Assembly (NCBI GenBank): GCA_016649675.1
Contig: JAENXG010000033.1
Span: forward strand, 1 to 14,895
Length of the DNA: 14,895 nt
Origin: Methyloceanibacter sp.
GTDB lineage: Bacteria > Pseudomonadota > Alphaproteobacteria > Rhizobiales > Methyloligellaceae
Direction: 5' to 3'
Below are positions 13,375 to 14,895 of this stretch, one piece after another; within the stretch, counting starts at the first letter, position 1, and each line of letters begins with the position of its first letter. The notes below the pieces were generated by a model. It was not told where the DNA came from. It did not search any database and saw nothing but the letters and a program-made list of their open reading frames with translations. The translations under genes were made by a program, and so were the position numbers.

Positions 13375-13985
13375 TAGGCGATCAGGACTTCCAGTTCGCC
13401 CAGGACCCGTACGCGGCCGACCTCCCGCGGCTTGTGCATGTGACCGCACATCACCGGGGGGCGCCCTAGCATCTGCCATGCCCGCCCCACGGCCACGGCC
13501 GAGGGATCCGGGGGAAGGTCAAAGAAGTGGTACACGAAGGCCGGCGGCGTGTGGCACACCAGAAAATCCACCCGGCCCACCCCCTCGAACCGGGCGACAT
13601 CGGCCATCGTCACCTGCTCTTCCGGCCACCAGTCCACGCCATCCCGCCGTTCGGCCCGGTCGATGATGGAATCTCCGCCGCCGAGGAAGGCAATCCGCCG
13701 CCCGTCGAGCTCAAGCACCGTGCCCCGGGGAACGAACACCAGGTTGGGCGCCATCTCGGTCGGTCGGGTGACACCACGGTAGGACGGCTCGTGGTCGTGA
13801 TTTCCGGTAACGTAATAGACGAGGCGGTCAAGCGTCGGAACTCCGCGCCCCGTCTGGCTGAGGTCATCCCGATGGAGGCCGAGATCGCCGACCTGGATGG
13901 CTACCTCCACGCCAGCCGGCAGCTTCGAAACCGCCCCGGCGAGACGGTCGAATTCCCGATGAACGTCGCCGATGAACGCGATCAT
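13374..13985 (-). CDS. Calcineurin-like metallophosphoesterase
   Basis: Phosphoesterase of 203 residues with the full set of di-metal motifs: GDVHREF (Asp7, His9), QVGDLGLH (Asp34), GNHDHEP (Asn62, His63), VCHTPP (His145) and CGHMHKP (His182, His184). It resembles compact single-domain phosphodiesterases of the MJ0936/YfcE kind or small protein phosphatases; the substrate cannot be told. I choose ATG 13985 because MIAFIGDVH is the family N-terminus. GTG 14048 would add 21 residues of low-complexity leader. The best ribosome binding site (GAGGAG) is about 13 bases upstream, somewhat far. The gene is convergent with the DUF294 gene and its stop abuts the palindromic repeat. Confidence 0.9.
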   Translation of the reverse strand: MIAFIGDVHREFDRLAGAVSKLPAGVEVAIQVGDLGLHRDDLSQTGRGVPTLDRLVYYVTGNHDHEPSYRGVTRPTEMAPNLVFVPRGTVLELDGRRIAFLGGGDSIIDRAERRDGVDWWPEEQVTMADVARFEGVGRVDFLVCHTPPAFVYHFFDLPPDPSAVAVGRAWQMLGRPPVMCGHMHKPREVGRVRVLGELEVLIA

Positions 13986-14144
13986 CTGTGATAGCCCGCT
14001 CCTCGCCGGCTGGCTCGCGCGACTTCGAAGCTTGGCCCTACCAACCACTCAGACTGAATCTGTCCGTCTTGGATCGATCCTCGCACATGACAGCCAAATT
14101 CAGCGTGTGGATCAAGCCTAATCAACATGGATTCTCAGAACAAT

Positions 14145-14675
14145 CTAGCTGGTCTGTTCCCTTTCGATCACCAGATAGACGGGGATGGGTGCCAGCCGGC
14201 GCACGCGATAGGGCTCTTGCGACCAGATCATGTTGGAGACAAACCAATGCTGCGGCGGGTCCGCCGCCATGACGATCGCATCGGCGCCGCGGCGGTGAGC
14301 CTCGGCCAGAATCCGCTTGGCTGCGTTGCGCGTACCAGAGACCTGGCCGCTCGCCTCAATGTGGCGGCGCTTCAGCCAGGTGACGACGCCCGCCACGCTG
14401 TCGTGCCGCTCCTGCATTTCTCGCTTATTCGGTAGCAGCCCCGGGTGGGGCAGGCCGAAGCTCGTGCCCCAGATGCGGGCGATGGAAAGCACATGCACCT
14501 CGGCGCCACTCCTCTCGGCCAAGCGCCTGGCGAGCTCCACCGCGGCCTGCGGGATGGGGCGCCCCTCAGAGGCGAGCAGGATGAATTTGCCGGCGAAAGC
14601 ATCCGGCGCGGGCGGCTCGGGCGGCGTGCGCCAAAGCCAGCGCAGGGGAAGGGCGAAGCGGGTCATGTCAACCAT
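14145..14675 (-). CDS. Universal stress protein (UspA-like) family protein
   Basis: Protein of 176 residues with a single Usp-type alpha/beta fold after a leader of about 25 residues rich in Pro and Arg (TRFALPLRWLWRTPPEPPAPD). Family features are FILLASEGRPIPQAAVELARRLA with a small acidic loop, AEVHVLSIARIWG, GTRNAAKRILAEAHRRGADAIVMAADPP and a C-terminal RRLAPIPVYLVIE strand. The G-x2-G-x9-G(S/T) ATP-binding loop of classical ATP-binding Usps is not seen. I therefore expect a non-ATP-binding member, but with little certainty. ATG 14675 follows AAGG at 8 bases; ATG 14666 and TTG 14714 are alternatives. It lies 159 bp upstream of the phosphoesterase gene on the same strand, with no obvious coupling. 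Confidence 0.75.
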   Translation of the reverse strand: MVDMTRFALPLRWLWRTPPEPPAPDAFAGKFILLASEGRPIPQAAVELARRLAERSGAEVHVLSIARIWGTSFGLPHPGLLPNKREMQERHDSVAGVVTWLKRRHIEASGQVSGTRNAAKRILAEAHRRGADAIVMAADPPQHWFVSNMIWSQEPYRVRRLAPIPVYLVIEREQTS

Positions 14676-14895
14676 GGCGGGCCTTGCTTGCGCATATTGT
14701 GCGCCGCAAAGCAATGCCCGGCGGAAGCGGGATTAGCTGAAGGCGCCGCGGGCCATGCCCGACGCGCCTTCTGCCTCGCTCTTCGCGACGGCGACCGCCG
14801 CCCTTAGGTCCAGAAGAGGAAATAGCCCAGGACCACGGGTGTGGACCTGGTCGAAGGAATAGGCCACATTAGTATACCAACCTGATGCGGACCCA
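14676..14895. other. Unresolved 220-bp stretch at the window edge, possibly the end of a minus-strand gene
   Basis: No complete gene is visible. Two minus-strand frames run in from the edge. One ends at TAA 14804-14806 with a hydrophobic tail reading PVVLGYFLFWT, which could be the C-terminus of a membrane protein. The other ends at TAA 14733-14735 and is 53 codons long (YTNVAYSFDQVHTRG in its early part). Neither matches a family I recognise. A near-perfect inverted repeat, CCAGGACCAC (14827-14836) and GTGGACCTGG (14841-14850), with one mismatch and a GGGT loop, lies inside both frames. The Usp promoter must also be here; no clear boxes were found. Confidence 0.3.

Overview
The window looks like chromosomal DNA from a high-GC alphaproteobacterium, most likely Rhizobiales (Hyphomicrobiales). 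The reasons are the GC-rich codon use, the gene set, and a palindromic element of a type I recall as common between genes in Rhizobiales (13325-13374). I see no rRNA, tRNA, CRISPR array, insertion sequence or phage gene. No gene-free stretch exceeds about 220 bases.

Region 1 (1-8331) carries most of the enzyme genes of the N-methylglutamate (NMG) pathway for methylamine use. On the minus strand are three subunits related to heterotetrameric sarcosine oxidase: beta (1630-2880), delta (1351-1620) and alpha (1-1354, cut by the window edge). They match N-methylglutamate dehydrogenase MgdA, MgdB and MgdC. Divergent from them is a GlxA-family regulator with DJ-1/PfpI and AraC domains (2949-3929). 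A plus-strand operon follows: a class II glutamine amidotransferase (mgsA), a GXGXG beta-helix protein (mgsB), an FMN glutamate-synthase-like subunit (mgsC) and a type III glutamine synthetase-like protein (gmaS or glnT). The expected flow is: GmaS joins methylamine to glutamate as gamma-glutamylmethylamide; MgsABC moves the methylamine onto 2-oxoglutarate to give N-methylglutamate; Mgd oxidises this to formaldehyde (or methylene-H4F) and glutamate. The rival reading is a rhizobial glxBCD-glnT operon beside a true sarcosine oxidase. The enzyme set and the sequence character of MgdA and MgdB favour the NMG reading, but this is inference.

Region 2 (8338-11217) holds an XRE-cupin repressor-type protein convergent with gmaS, a GNAT acetyltransferase divergent from the repressor, and a 12-helix APC-superfamily permease. 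These plausibly supply control and uptake for amino compounds near the pathway.

Region 3 (11431-13269) is a single large signalling protein with cNMP-like, two CBS, DUF294 nucleotidyltransferase and C-terminal domains. It ends in two tandem inverted repeats at a convergent junction.

Region 4 (13374-14895) is minus-strand: a calcineurin-like metallophosphoesterase, a universal-stress-like protein, and an unresolved stretch to the window edge.

The control sequences that stand out are a 9-bp direct repeat spaced 21 bp in the mgdA/regulator gap, a perfect 16-bp palindrome before the XRE gene, and stem-loops touching the ribosome binding sites of the permease and DUF294 genes.
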